A DNA stretch of 64,000 nucleotides from Algoriphagus sp. TR-M9 (GTDB lineage: Bacteria > Bacteroidota > Bacteroidia > Cytophagales > Cyclobacteriaceae): the NCBI RefSeq assembly GCF_027594545.1, contig NZ_CP115160.1, positions 4,752,081 to 4,816,080 of the forward strand. The letters run 5' to 3'. The translations under genes and the position numbers were made by a program. The notes under the pieces are model-generated. The model was not told the origin of the DNA, ran no database searches, and saw nothing but the letters and a program-made list of their open reading frames with translations. Positions 9,601-17,973 of this stretch are shown here, piece after piece (within the stretch, counting starts at the first letter, position 1; each line of letters starts with the position of its first letter).

Positions 9601-9853
9601 CATGCGCATCAAAAAGCAAAATGAAAAGTTGAGAGAGATAGCCTGGCTTCAGTCCCATGTGATCCGGGCTCCGCTTTCCCGAATCATGAGTTTGATTTAC
9701 CTGATAAAAGACCTGGATGGTGGAGGCATGGCTCTCGATGAAATACTGGAATTGATTTCCGCTTCAGCGGATGAGCTGGATCAAGTGATCCATGATATAA
9801 TAAATAAAACTGAGGCGATGAAAGAAGATGAAAACACAAATCCTATTGATTGA
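6683..9853 (+). CDS. Multi-PAS/GAF sensor protein with histidine dimerisation domain but no ATPase domain
   Basis: 1056 residues, soluble. Apparent order: PAS (about 15-130), GAF (150-300), PAS (315-435), GAF (440-590), three further PAS/PAC domains (600-715, 720-845, 850-970), then a helical segment ending the protein. That segment, LREIAWLQSHVIRAPLSRI, has the H-box layout of a HisKA/DHp domain with His992, but only about 64 residues follow and there is no N, G1 or G2 box. The protein therefore cannot autophosphorylate by itself as a standard kinase. Its stop lies 26 bp inside the start of a receiver gene, so the two are translationally coupled. It may act as a phosphotransfer or scaffold protein; this is inference. 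Confidence 0.85.
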   Translation: MADSKSSYSNNRPKDLAFDLAPFPMWIYDMETFAFLEVNEEAMRQYGYSEEEFLQMTLRDIRPAEDIPILEKAIAETRDRKEIYKDSGLFRHQRKDGSILYVHIKRNLIRYQDKEAELVTAIDLTDRYEREREIEKQKSLLATVGKINEVFLKSESWTEALRQSLQILGNYLKVTRICFCMESKGKPDGHGTTIIWVAKSELGSNPLFREFREILYEEFPPYQQSMLAAEPVQVTTAQFPDSRSKDFLEGHAIKSLMQIPLMIKGKMRGVITIDDSEVDREFVETDIQIVNTLISNLSHVISQDQIQQQLADSEARFRALVQNGTDLIAIIDAEGNYKYVAPTSLNVLGIPADEFMGRNAFEFIHQEDAPRLLKDLEQLATKKSIAIEPYRFQDAQGNWRWIQTDLTNHIQDPVLAGIVANTREVTHEVEKRISAQLLASLTKAISQPGALSTCLTDALEEICKQCDFDIAEMWMISEDMSRLDLLSKAGKKAVAREFYSSTSNIHTFSLGNGLPGIVWKMRQTQILEHIKENELFLRANSADSLELQTALGIPLLYNKEFLGCLICLSPLSKKEIGPHAKILSELGVQLAAVLKQKMTEEQFRSFFNISPDPHGLLGFDGYLKKVNHAFAEVLGYDKSELFSKPVFAFLLEEDRPKAQKRLNELINGAEADSFEARFLTKEGAIKWLVWKGRVIMESKIIVAAAKDITAQKEAEIKLSNTNERLKRAQKIAKLGYWSRNLDSDLTEWSEETYRIHGFTPGSFIPTLEDLKNTFHPDDRYLLESEPIKFLEPGRINSFEHRIVTATNEIKWVQQEIRLLLDDHQVPYRIEGTIQDITERKENELQLALSNERFQLAIKASNEMIWEVDHQKETIYRGAGYTKFVNYKSNEPFNKENSWCVKLSTAEMDEVWASLQKALADKTQNFWSAEYRINTEDGSIAYFVDRCFILRDKNGTPIRSVGSALDVTESKKQLMRIKKQNEKLREIAWLQSHVIRAPLSRIMSLIYLIKDLDGGGMALDEILELISASADELDQVIHDIINKTEAMKEDENTNPID

Positions 9854-10190
9854 CGATGATCCCATTATTAATTTTATTCACGCTAGACTAATCCGCAAAA
9901 AATACCCGGATGCCTCACTCTTAGCTTTTGAAAATGGGCTGCTAGGACTTCAGCATATAAAAAGTAACCCTGAAAATACTTACCTCATTTTCCTGGACTT
10001 GAATATGCCAAAAATGAACGGTTGGGAATTTTTGACGGCTGTTGCAAAAGAAGCTGCTGAAGTTGATCTGCAAGTGCATATAGTGACCTCCTCTGTGGAT
10101 CCCGAGGATAAAAATGAAGCCAAAAAACACCATAATGTGCACTCCTACTTAGTAAAGCCCCTCAAGGACGTTGATTTGGTTCACTTGTAG
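9828..10190 (+). CDS. Single-domain response regulator coupled to the PAS/GAF sensor
   Basis: 120 residues, receiver domain only. Acidic pocket IDDDP at residues 8-12, phosphoacceptor Asp57 in IFLDLNMPKMNGWEF, switch residues in IVTSS and the conserved Lys in YLVKPL. The ATG lies inside the last codons of the preceding sensor gene, an overlap typical of coupled translation and strong evidence that the two work together. The receiver is of the same small class as the one at 365-772. Its output partner is not encoded nearby. Confidence 0.9.
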   Translation: MKTQILLIDDDPIINFIHARLIRKKYPDASLLAFENGLLGLQHIKSNPENTYLIFLDLNMPKMNGWEFLTAVAKEAAEVDLQVHIVTSSVDPEDKNEAKKHHNVHSYLVKPLKDVDLVHL

Positions 10191-10367
10191 AGGGAGGAGG
10201 ATTTTACGCTGTACTAAATTCAAAATTAGATGGTCGTAAAATTATGAATTCAGTTTTTAGCCTTTTAAGATGAATATATTCTTTGTTTATCAGCAAATAG
10301 AATTAAATTAGTTTATGTGATTTTTTGCATTTTTGTTTATGTTACGCATTATTTGAAAAAGAAGATC

Positions 10368-11156
10368 ATGAAGAAATCAATACTCATTGTAATTATTTTT
10401 ATACTCTCGTTCAGTTCATCATTAGCTCAAGACGATGCCGCTGAACTCGCCAAAAAACTGGCCAACCCCATCGCATCTCTGATCTCTGTTCCTTTTCAAA
10501 ATAATACCGATTATGGGATTGGAGACTGGAGGGGAACAAGGAATACCATGAATATCCAGCCGGTAATCCCAATTTCTATCACAGAAGATATCAACCTAAT
10601 CACAAGGGTGGTACTTCCGGTGGTCACGCAGTATAATATTACTGCACCAGGTGAAAAACAATCCGGATTGAGTGATGCGGTGATGTCAGCCTTTTTCTCA
10701 CCTGCAAATTCAGAAAAACTGACCTGGGGGGTAGGACCGGCATTATTGCTTCCTACAGGTACAAATGATTTCCTTACCACTAAAAAGTTTGGAATGGGGC
10801 CAACAGCTGTGGCATTGAAGCAAGCAAACGGCTGGACAGTAGGTGGCCTGATCAACCAAATCTGGTCAGTAGCCGGCAATGCGGATAGACCGGACGTCAG
10901 CCAGATGTTCGTGCAGCCCTTTGTAGTTTACAACTGGAAATCAGGAGCAGGTCTGGGGGCAAACATGGAATGGACGCAAAACTGGAAAGCTTCCACCTCC
11001 ACCGTTTGGCTGAATCCGACAATCAGCGCAGTGACTGCACTTGGCAAGCAAAAAACGCAATTTGTGGTAGGTCCAAGATTAAACCTAGCTGCACCCGATG
11101 GGAGTAAGGCAGATTGGGGCTGGAGAGCTGTGGTGATTTTCCTGTTTCCGAAATAA
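10368..11156 (+). CDS. Predicted outer-membrane/transporter-like protein (neuromedin U-like family)
   Basis: 262 residues from the ATG at 10368; a GTG 51 bp upstream would add a segment that spoils the signal peptide, so the ATG is preferred. Signal peptide 1-20 (SFSSSLA, then QDD). The mature part is rich in alternating strands and glycine/aromatic turns (WGVGPALLLPTG, TKKFGMGPTAV, FVVGPRLNLAAPDG), the pattern of bacterial proteins annotated as transporter or neuromedin U. A small outer-membrane beta-barrel is likely. It is 32 bp before another outer-membrane protein gene. Substrate unknown. Confidence 0.7.
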   Translation: MKKSILIVIIFILSFSSSLAQDDAAELAKKLANPIASLISVPFQNNTDYGIGDWRGTRNTMNIQPVIPISITEDINLITRVVLPVVTQYNITAPGEKQSGLSDAVMSAFFSPANSEKLTWGVGPALLLPTGTNDFLTTKKFGMGPTAVALKQANGWTVGGLINQIWSVAGNADRPDVSQMFVQPFVVYNWKSGAGLGANMEWTQNWKASTSTVWLNPTISAVTALGKQKTQFVVGPRLNLAAPDGSKADWGWRAVVIFLFPK

Positions 11157-11188
11157 TTATAGGCATATTAATTCTTTCTTTTCAGCAA

Positions 11189-12340
11189 ATGAGGATTCTT
11201 TATTCAGCAATTCTATTTTTTATAGCTTCTAGCCTTTGCTTGGCTCAGGAAAAAAAGAAGTTGAGCATGGAGGTGTTCAAAGACCCAGAGGATGGTAAGC
11301 TGGATATGAGCGACTTTCTGATCAATTACCATGGTTTTATTCCTGTGGCACAGCTCGTAACCGAACCTGCCTTAGGAGGAATAGGAGTGATGCTGACACC
11401 CATATTTATCCAGCCCAATAAGCATCAGGATATGGGGGAATTTGTCCCTCCGGATATCACAGCGGCTTTTGCGGGAATTACCGGAAACAAAACCTGGGGC
11501 GTGGGTGCCATGCGTATTGCTTCTCTGCCCAAACACAAACTGAAATACCGTCTAGGAGCAGTTTATGGTGATGCTAATCTCGATTTTTACAGAAATATTT
11601 TTCAGCTCGGAGAGCGCAAGTTTGGCTTTAACTTCAATACCACTGCTGCATTTGCTTCAGTGCTTCGGCAAGTAGGCGACACGCAGTTGTTTATTGGTCT
11701 GGAATATTTGTACCTGCACAATAAGGTCCAGCCAGATTTTGGGCTAGGTGAATTGCCTCTGCCGGATTTTGTGGATGAAAAAGCCCTGGACAACAACCTG
11801 AGTGGCCTGGGAGTAGTGCTGGAATTTGATAAACGGGACAATGTCTTCACTCCGAATACCGGACTTTATATTACTTCAGATTTCAAAGTGAATGCCGGAT
11901 GGACAGGTAGCGATTACGATTACCAAAACTTTAATGTAGCTGCTTTTCAATACTTCAAGTTCACTCCAAAATTAGTCAGCGGATTTCGGGCCGAAGGGCG
12001 TTTCCAATTCAATGAAGCCCCATTTTATTTCAAACCTGGGATTTCCATGCGGGGAGTTCCCATGGCCAGATACCAGGGAGATCAAACTTATGTAGTAGAG
12101 ACCGAACAGCGTTTTGATTTTACCGATCGCTGGAGTGCTGTGGGTTTTGTGGGTGCAGCCAAAGCTACTTCCCAAGAGCTGTCCTTCTCAGAGGCAGATC
12201 TGGTGTATAACTATGGAACCGGCTTCCGTTACCTGATTGCAAGAAAGTTTGGGATCCGGACAGGTATAGATGTGGCCTGGTCCAATGAGGATTTTGGCTG
12301 GTACATCGTATTTGGCTCTGCCTGGAATAACAGGAATTAA
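11189..12340 (+). CDS. BamA/TamA-like surface antigen beta-barrel protein
   Basis: 383 residues from ATG 11189; the open frame extends 25 codons upstream, but the signal peptide (MRILYSAILFFIASSLCLA, cleaved before QEK) starts at this ATG. The C-terminal two thirds resemble the Bac_surface_Ag/Omp85 barrel without POTRA domains: LEFDKRDNVFTPNTGLYI is the characteristic motif, followed by FRAEGRFQFN, the RGVPMARYQG turn and a final strand ending in GSAWNN. It is probably an outer-membrane barrel translocating or anchoring an unknown partner. The neighbours on both sides are also predicted envelope proteins. Confidence 0.75.
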   Translation: MRILYSAILFFIASSLCLAQEKKKLSMEVFKDPEDGKLDMSDFLINYHGFIPVAQLVTEPALGGIGVMLTPIFIQPNKHQDMGEFVPPDITAAFAGITGNKTWGVGAMRIASLPKHKLKYRLGAVYGDANLDFYRNIFQLGERKFGFNFNTTAAFASVLRQVGDTQLFIGLEYLYLHNKVQPDFGLGELPLPDFVDEKALDNNLSGLGVVLEFDKRDNVFTPNTGLYITSDFKVNAGWTGSDYDYQNFNVAAFQYFKFTPKLVSGFRAEGRFQFNEAPFYFKPGISMRGVPMARYQGDQTYVVETEQRFDFTDRWSAVGFVGAAKATSQELSFSEADLVYNYGTGFRYLIARKFGIRTGIDVAWSNEDFGWYIVFGSAWNNRN

Positions 12341-12443
12341 CGATTAGTTCAACTTGGTCTGACTTTAATGCAATTAGAATTTGTAACTTTACTGCGTCGT
12401 AGCCATGAGCCTGCTTTCTTTTTAAATCTAAATCGGTATTAAA

Positions 12444-13016
12444 ATGAAGAGATTAATTTTTATCCATGCATTCATCCTGTTCAGCCTTTTCAGTAGCATC
12501 TGCGTGGCTCAGGAGGAAGAAAACGAAGAGAGCGAGGCAGTTGAAATGGAAGAATCCGAGGGCCGGCATAGTTTGGCGCTGGTACTTGCCCATGCGCGAA
12601 TAGGTCAAGGGAGAGATGCAGAAGGAAAAAAACAGTTTACTACCGTTCCATCTTTTGCCCTGGATTATAATTACTGGATTTCTGAAAAGTTTGCCATAGG
12701 CTTGCACACAGATTTTTTGAATGAAAACTTTTTCATAGAAACAGAAGATGAGGGAGAAATCATTGAGCGGGAACGACCTATAGCCCCTGTGGTCACCGGA
12801 GTCTATAAACCTGGAGAACACTGGAGCTTTTCCTTGGGTTTTGGTGGAGAATTTGCCGAAGGCGAGGATTACTTTGTGACTCGGCTAGGAGTAGAATATG
12901 GCGTAGAAATCCGGAACGGTTGGGAAGTGCTGGGTTCGCTTACCCATGATTTTCGGGCAAATGCCTATAATGTGACCTCCCTTGGGATAGGGATTGAGAA
13001 GCGATTTGGGGAGTAA
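12444..13016 (+). CDS. Small predicted outer-membrane beta-barrel protein
   Basis: 190 residues. Signal peptide 1-22 (SSICVA then QEEE), an acidic linker rich in Glu (residues 23-40), then an eight-strand-like barrel pattern (LALVLAHARIG, FALDYNYWISEKFAIGLHTDF, VVTGVYKPGEHWSFSLGFGGEF, YGVEIRNGWEVLGSL, YNVTSLGIGIEKRFG). The C-terminal aromatic strand fits outer-membrane insertion. I do not recognise a named family. It is the last of three consecutive envelope protein genes but is separated by 103 bp, so it may have its own promoter. Confidence 0.65.
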   Translation: MKRLIFIHAFILFSLFSSICVAQEEENEESEAVEMEESEGRHSLALVLAHARIGQGRDAEGKKQFTTVPSFALDYNYWISEKFAIGLHTDFLNENFFIETEDEGEIIERERPIAPVVTGVYKPGEHWSFSLGFGGEFAEGEDYFVTRLGVEYGVEIRNGWEVLGSLTHDFRANAYNVTSLGIGIEKRFGE

Positions 13017-13424
13017 TTCAGGGAGTAGTTTGCAGTCGCAGGATTGAGCGTAAAAACTTCTGCTACGTCCCTCATTTCTCCTCGCCGGCAAAAATGTGAT
13101 GAAGCAGGATAGTTCACAGGAATTGTTTGGGAACTATTGTTAACTATAGATTATATATTGTAGTATTTCATTAAAAAACTTGATTATTCCTTTTGATTAG
13201 TGCTTTCTGCCATTAAATTTGAATAGGAAGCATGGGTTTTGGCCCTTGGCCTAGTTCATTTTAGTATTCAGGTAAATGTATGCTCCAGCTGACTGATAGC
13301 AGGTTAAGGTAATGTACTTTTAGTGCATGGTTTGAGATTAAAAGGTCTCAATTTTATTATAAGTAAGAATGGATAGAATTTTTTTGCAGGATAAAAGTCA
13401 ATTAATTAACAAGATTATTCTTAT
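13017..13424. other. 408-bp intergenic region with one terminator-like hairpin
   Basis: AT-rich, no gene. TTGAGA (13332-13337) pairs with TCTCAA (13346-13351), followed by TTTTATT, a weak terminator candidate. The remaining sequence must hold the promoter of the HAD/sulfatase unit, but I cannot place it with confidence. Confidence 0.4.
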
Positions 13425-14486
13425 ATGAATTTCATTATTTTCTCTAGAAAGTGCATGACCTCTATTTTGGTCTTATCTCTGATTTTAACCTTTGGCTGTG
13501 CAGAGAAATCGGCGCAGAATGCTGATGGAAGTAGCACTCCTGATAAGCTGTCAGGGCAAACCCTTAAAATGGCTTCTTGGGAAGATGCTCCCCGTACCAA
13601 AATCATGGATTGGGTGGATGCAGTTACCACAGCAGGATCCGCAGATTTTATTCCTGAAAAGGACAGAATAGCGGTATTTGATAACGACGGCACGCTATGG
13701 TCAGAGCAGCCCTATTACTTCCAGTTGGCTTTTGCGATTGACGAAATCAAGAGACTGGCTCCAGAGCATCCTGAATGGGAAAAAGACCCATCGTTGAAAG
13801 CGCTGATCAATGGGGATTTACAAGGTTTCATGGCAGGAGGGGAAAAAGCCTTACTTTCTGCCGTTGCGATCACACACTCAGGAATGTCAGTTGATGAATT
13901 TGATACTAGAGTTAAAAACTGGATCAAGACAGCCACCCACCCCAAAACAGGCAAGCCTTATAATGAAATGATTTTTCAGCCTATGCTGGAATTGTTGGAT
14001 TTCCTTCGGGAAAATGGTTTTAAAACATTTATCGTTTCCGGTGGAGGTATAGATTTTATGAGAGCCTGGGCAGAGGATGCCTATGGTATTCCTCCTTACC
14101 AGGTGGTAGGCTCCCAGCTAGGATTAGCTTATGTGGATACTACTGCTACTCCGGAACTGATGAAAATCCCTGAATTGGCATTCAATGACGATAAAGCAGG
14201 CAAGCCTGTAGGGATCATTCGGAACATAGGTAAGCGGCCGGTTTTTGCGGCTGGGAACAGCGATGGGGATTATGAAATGCTGCAATTTACCAGTACAGGG
14301 GATGGAGCTCGTTTTGGCCTGATCGTTCATCATACCGACTCCATCAGAGAGGCTGCTTACGATAGAGAGTCTCACATTGGACAGTTGAGCAGAGGACTGG
14401 ATGATGCTGCCAAATACAATTGGTTGGTAGTGGATATGGCCAAAGATTGGAAAGTCATATATCCTTATGAACTGGATAACCAATAA
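13425..14486 (+). CDS. HAD superfamily phosphatase, exported, phosphoserine-phosphatase-like
   Basis: 353 residues. N-terminal export signal ending LILTFGC (Cys25), so probably a lipoprotein although the lipobox is not strict. Motif I is IAVFDNDGTLW with the nucleophile Asp86 and Asp88; motif II is TFIVSGGGIDFM; the motif III/IV region is KRPVFAAGNSDGDYEML. This places it in the HAD group near SerB-like phosphatases, acting on a phosphorylated substrate outside the cytoplasm. It lies 40 bp before an arylsulfatase, so phosphate and sulfate ester removal from the same kind of substrate is plausible. Confidence 0.8.
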   Translation: MNFIIFSRKCMTSILVLSLILTFGCAEKSAQNADGSSTPDKLSGQTLKMASWEDAPRTKIMDWVDAVTTAGSADFIPEKDRIAVFDNDGTLWSEQPYYFQLAFAIDEIKRLAPEHPEWEKDPSLKALINGDLQGFMAGGEKALLSAVAITHSGMSVDEFDTRVKNWIKTATHPKTGKPYNEMIFQPMLELLDFLRENGFKTFIVSGGGIDFMRAWAEDAYGIPPYQVVGSQLGLAYVDTTATPELMKIPELAFNDDKAGKPVGIIRNIGKRPVFAAGNSDGDYEMLQFTSTGDGARFGLIVHHTDSIREAAYDRESHIGQLSRGLDDAAKYNWLVVDMAKDWKVIYPYELDNQ

Positions 14487-14526
14487 TAGTTACCTTAGAT
14501 TTATAATCACTTTTAATTTACATTAT

Positions 14527-16149
14527 ATGAAAAACAGATTCTCAATTTTCAAATCATCCATGTTTTTGATGCTGTTTTTGCCATTTTTGGCGCAGGCTCA
14601 AGAGAAACCCAATATCGTGGTGATATGGGGAGATGATATCGGTTACTGGAACGTGGGGGCTTATACACATGGTATGATGGGGAGAACTCCGAATATTGAT
14701 GGTATTGCCAAGGACGGTATGCTTTTCACAGACCATTACGGACAGCCTAGCTGTACCGCAGGTAGAGCAGCATTTATCATGGGTCAATTGCCTGTAAGAA
14801 CTGGTATGACCACGATTGGTATCCCTGGATCTACTCAAGGTATCCAAGATGTAGACCCTACTTTGGCTCAGGTGTTGAAATCTCAGGGGTATGCCACGGC
14901 TCAATTTGGTAAAAACCACCTGGGTGATAGAAATGAATTCCTTCCAACCATGCATGGATTCGATGAATGGTTTGGTAACCTCTATCACCTAAATGCAGAG
15001 GAGGAGCCGGAAGAGTTGGACTATCCTGGTCAGAAAAACCCTGCTTATTTGGAGAAATTTGGTCCAAGAGGAGTATTGCATACCTGGGCTACAGATACGG
15101 ATGACCCTACTGTAGATCCAAAATTCGGCAAAGTAGGTAAGCAAAGAATTGAAAATACAGGACCACTTACCCGTGAGCGTATGGAGACTTTTGATTCAGA
15201 AGTCACCGATATGACCTTAGAATACCTAGACCGAGTAGGTGAAGAAGACAAGCCTTTCTTCGTTTGGTACAACACTACAGCTACCCATATCTGGTCACAT
15301 AGCCCGAACAAATACATTCAGGCTGCAGTAGACGAAGGTCGTGCAGAAGAAGATGTGGTTCGTGCCAAGATGATCGAGCATGATGAGCTAATCGGTAAGA
15401 TTCTTCAGAAGATCAAAGACATGGGTGAAGAAGACAATACCATCGTTATTTACTCTACTGATAATGGAAATGAATTGATGTACTGGCCTGATGGTGGATA
15501 TGCTCCATTCCGTGGTGAAAAAGGAACTACCTGGGAAGGTGGTCTGAGAGTACCTATGCTAGTGAAATGGCCGGGTAAAATTCCTGCGGGTACCTACTCC
15601 AATGGAATCCAAAGCCATGAGGATCTTTTCGTAACCCTTGCAGCTGCTGCAGGTCTTCCTAACTTAAAAGAAGAATTGCTTGTAGGGAAAAATATCGGAG
15701 GAACCAATTTCAAAGCGCACCTAGACGGATACAATAACCTGGATCTTTGGACAGGAAAGACGGATAAATCTGCAAGAAGAGTAATGTTCTATTACGATGA
15801 GTCTGACCTGATGGCAATAAGAGTAGATGCCTGGAAAATGCACATAGGGGTGAAGCATGGAGGAAACTGGTTTGATGAGAAATCTTACCCTAGTGTTCCT
15901 TACATCGTAAACTTGCTAATGGATCCAATGGAAAAAATGACTCCGGATTCTGAAGAATGGGGATATGCAGGTAGAAAATTTGTCGCTCAAAAACTTTGGG
16001 CACCAACTGCAGCGGTACCCTTCTTACAAGCACATTTGAAATCATTGGTTGATTATCCACCAAGTCAAGGCGGTGAGTCATTGAATATGAAAGCATCCAT
16101 AGAAAAAGCAATGAAAATGATGGAGCAGCCAACAGGCGGAACCAATTAA
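14527..16149 (+). CDS. Secreted arylsulfatase (type I, formylglycine-dependent)
   Basis: 540 residues from ATG 14527, which begins the signal peptide (LPFLAQA, then QEKPN); the open frame continues upstream but without signal character. The catalytic signature is QPSCTAGRAAF with Cys76, the residue converted to formylglycine, in the C-x-A-x-R form. Metal-site motifs are IWGDDIGYWN near the N terminus and YSTDNGNE in the middle; GEKGTTWEGGLRVP is typical of arylsulfatase A-like enzymes. It hydrolyses a sulfate ester in the periplasm or outside. Closely related in sequence to the next sulfatase. No maturase gene is in the window. Confidence 0.93.
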   Translation: MKNRFSIFKSSMFLMLFLPFLAQAQEKPNIVVIWGDDIGYWNVGAYTHGMMGRTPNIDGIAKDGMLFTDHYGQPSCTAGRAAFIMGQLPVRTGMTTIGIPGSTQGIQDVDPTLAQVLKSQGYATAQFGKNHLGDRNEFLPTMHGFDEWFGNLYHLNAEEEPEELDYPGQKNPAYLEKFGPRGVLHTWATDTDDPTVDPKFGKVGKQRIENTGPLTRERMETFDSEVTDMTLEYLDRVGEEDKPFFVWYNTTATHIWSHSPNKYIQAAVDEGRAEEDVVRAKMIEHDELIGKILQKIKDMGEEDNTIVIYSTDNGNELMYWPDGGYAPFRGEKGTTWEGGLRVPMLVKWPGKIPAGTYSNGIQSHEDLFVTLAAAAGLPNLKEELLVGKNIGGTNFKAHLDGYNNLDLWTGKTDKSARRVMFYYDESDLMAIRVDAWKMHIGVKHGGNWFDEKSYPSVPYIVNLLMDPMEKMTPDSEEWGYAGRKFVAQKLWAPTAAVPFLQAHLKSLVDYPPSQGGESLNMKASIEKAMKMMEQPTGGTN

Positions 16150-16197
16150 GTTTTCAACTATTGATTAAGCTTTCTGTGGTGAAAGCACAACTTGATA

Positions 16198-16233
16198 AAG
16201 GCTGGCCATTTTTCGGAATGAGTCAGCCTTTTT
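16198..16233 (+). terminator. Rho-independent terminator after first sulfatase
   Basis: AAGGCTG at 16198-16204 pairs with CAGCCTT at 16224-16230, followed by a short T run. It lies 48 bp after the sulfatase stop and separates it from the second sulfatase. Confidence 0.6.
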
Positions 16234-16284
16234 ATATGGTTTCACCTTGACCTTCTACTTCGAAAGCTAGTTTTTTTAAAACAG

Positions 16285-16317
16285 TTTGGAATATTTAAAG
16301 AATAAAGTTTAACTTTT
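16285..16317 (+). promoter_or_regulatory. Candidate Bacteroidetes-type promoter for second sulfatase
   Basis: TTTG at 16285-16288, 21-bp spacer, then TAACTTTT at 16310-16317, seven of eight matches to the TANNTTTG -7 element. It lies about 50 bp before the start codon and after a terminator, consistent with separate transcription of the second sulfatase. Confidence 0.35.
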
Positions 16318-16365
16318 AGTTGTGAATTAAACTTTGAAGTAGAATCACTTTTAAATTTATAATCT

Positions 16366-17886
16366 ATGAAACACAAATTATCAATTTTCAAATCGGCTAT
16401 CCTGATGCTGTTCTGCTTGCCATTGCTGGCACAGGCTCAGGATAAGCCAAACATCCTAGTGATCTGGGGGGATGACATTGGCTGGTCCAATGTAAGTTTT
16501 AATAACAACGGTCTAATGGGATACAAAACTCCAAATATTGACCGTATTGCCAATGAGGGAGCTACTTTTACCGATTGGTACGGACAGCAATCTTGTACAG
16601 CGGGACGTGCGGCTTTTATATTGGGACAGCATCCATTCCGGACAGGTCTTTTGACCATAGGTATGCCAGGCTCTAAGCATGGTATCCAGGAATCCCAGCC
16701 TACTATCGCCGACCTACTGAAGCCTCAGGGCTATGCCACAGGTCAGTTTGGTAAAAACCACCTGGGAGACCAGGATGAGCATTTACCTACCAATCACGGA
16801 TTCGATGAGTTCTTCGGTAATCTCTACCACCTGAATGCAGAGGAAGAGCCGGAAGGATACTACTATCCCAAAGATCCAGAATTCCGCAAGAAATTTGGTC
16901 CTCGTGGGGTAATCCACAGCACTGCCGATGGTAATATTCAGGATACGGGGCCATTGACCAGTGAAAGAATGGAAACTGTGGACGAGGAATTTGAAGATGC
17001 TGCTGTAGCATTTATAAAGAAAGCGCATGCAGATGGCAAACCATTTTTCGTATGGATGAGCTCCACCAGATGCCATGTGTGGACTCACTTGAAGCCAGAA
17101 AGTGATGGAGTGACCGGAATTGGACTTTATCCAGATGCTATGGTAGAACATGACCTAGCTGTAGGTCGTCTACTTGATTTGCTTGACGAGCTAGGAATTG
17201 CAGATAATACCATTGTGATGTATTCTACAGATAATGGGGCAGAAAAATTCTCTTGGCCAGATGGTGGCAACTCACCTTTCAGAGGGGAAAAAGGAACGAC
17301 TTGGGAAGGTGGATTCCGTGTACCCACCGCGATTCGTTGGCCAGGGGTGATCGAGCCAGGCACAGTATATAATGATATTTTCTCCCATGAAGACATGATG
17401 CCTACTCTTCTGGCAGCCGCTGGAGAACCAAACATTAAGGAAAAAGTGCTGAATGGGTATCAGGCAAATGGTAAAACCTTTAAGCAGCACCTAGATGGTT
17501 ACAATATGATGCCTTTCTTCAAAGGTGAAGTGGAAGAATCACCACGTAAAGAAATATTCTATTTTGATGCCAGTGCAAATCTAAATGCGATCAGATATCA
17601 AGACTGGAAGCTTCACTTTGCGATCATGGACGGTGCAATAAATACTGCCTACCGTAAGTCTCCCAGCTGGCCTTTGGCAATTAATCTAAGGGCTGATCCT
17701 TATGAAGTATCTTGGGAATCAGGAATGTATACTAGATGGTATGGAGATAACATGTGGTTGTTTGTGCCGGCTCAGCAATTTGCTGCCAATTTCTTGGCCA
17801 CTTTCAAGGATTTCCCTCCTCAGACAGGATCTTCCCTTTCCATTGACAAGGTGGTACAGCAAATGACTGCTCCTCCAAGAAATTAA
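16366..17886 (+). CDS. Secreted arylsulfatase, paralogue of the preceding gene
   Basis: 506 residues. Signal peptide (LPLLAQA, then QDKPN). Formylglycine site QQSCTAGRAAF with Cys77; metal-binding IWGDDIGWSN and YSTDNGAEKFSW; GEKGTTWEGGFRVPT is conserved with the first copy. The two share long identical stretches and almost certainly arose by tandem duplication. The loop after the first third differs in length, and the C-terminal part diverges more, which suggests different substrate preference. A formylglycine-generating enzyme must be supplied from elsewhere in the genome. Confidence 0.93.
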   Translation: MKHKLSIFKSAILMLFCLPLLAQAQDKPNILVIWGDDIGWSNVSFNNNGLMGYKTPNIDRIANEGATFTDWYGQQSCTAGRAAFILGQHPFRTGLLTIGMPGSKHGIQESQPTIADLLKPQGYATGQFGKNHLGDQDEHLPTNHGFDEFFGNLYHLNAEEEPEGYYYPKDPEFRKKFGPRGVIHSTADGNIQDTGPLTSERMETVDEEFEDAAVAFIKKAHADGKPFFVWMSSTRCHVWTHLKPESDGVTGIGLYPDAMVEHDLAVGRLLDLLDELGIADNTIVMYSTDNGAEKFSWPDGGNSPFRGEKGTTWEGGFRVPTAIRWPGVIEPGTVYNDIFSHEDMMPTLLAAAGEPNIKEKVLNGYQANGKTFKQHLDGYNMMPFFKGEVEESPRKEIFYFDASANLNAIRYQDWKLHFAIMDGAINTAYRKSPSWPLAINLRADPYEVSWESGMYTRWYGDNMWLFVPAQQFAANFLATFKDFPPQTGSSLSIDKVVQQMTAPPRN

Positions 17887-17900
17887 TTTTTAATGGTTTA

Positions 17901-17938
17901 AAAGGTTACCCTGCACAATGTTGGGTAACCTTTTTTTT
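17901..17938 (+). terminator. Strong rho-independent terminator
   Basis: AAAGGTTACCC pairs with GGGTAACCTTT around a short loop, followed by eight T residues. It closes the sulfatase unit before the moxR operon. Confidence 0.85.
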
Positions 17939-17973
17939 ACTATAGCATCCTTGAATCGTCAAATATATAAGTC

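Noticed and set aside
11114..11188. N-terminal extension of the surface-antigen gene overlapping the preceding stop
   Set aside because: The signal peptide starts only at ATG 11189; the extension would bury it and has no ribosome-binding site.
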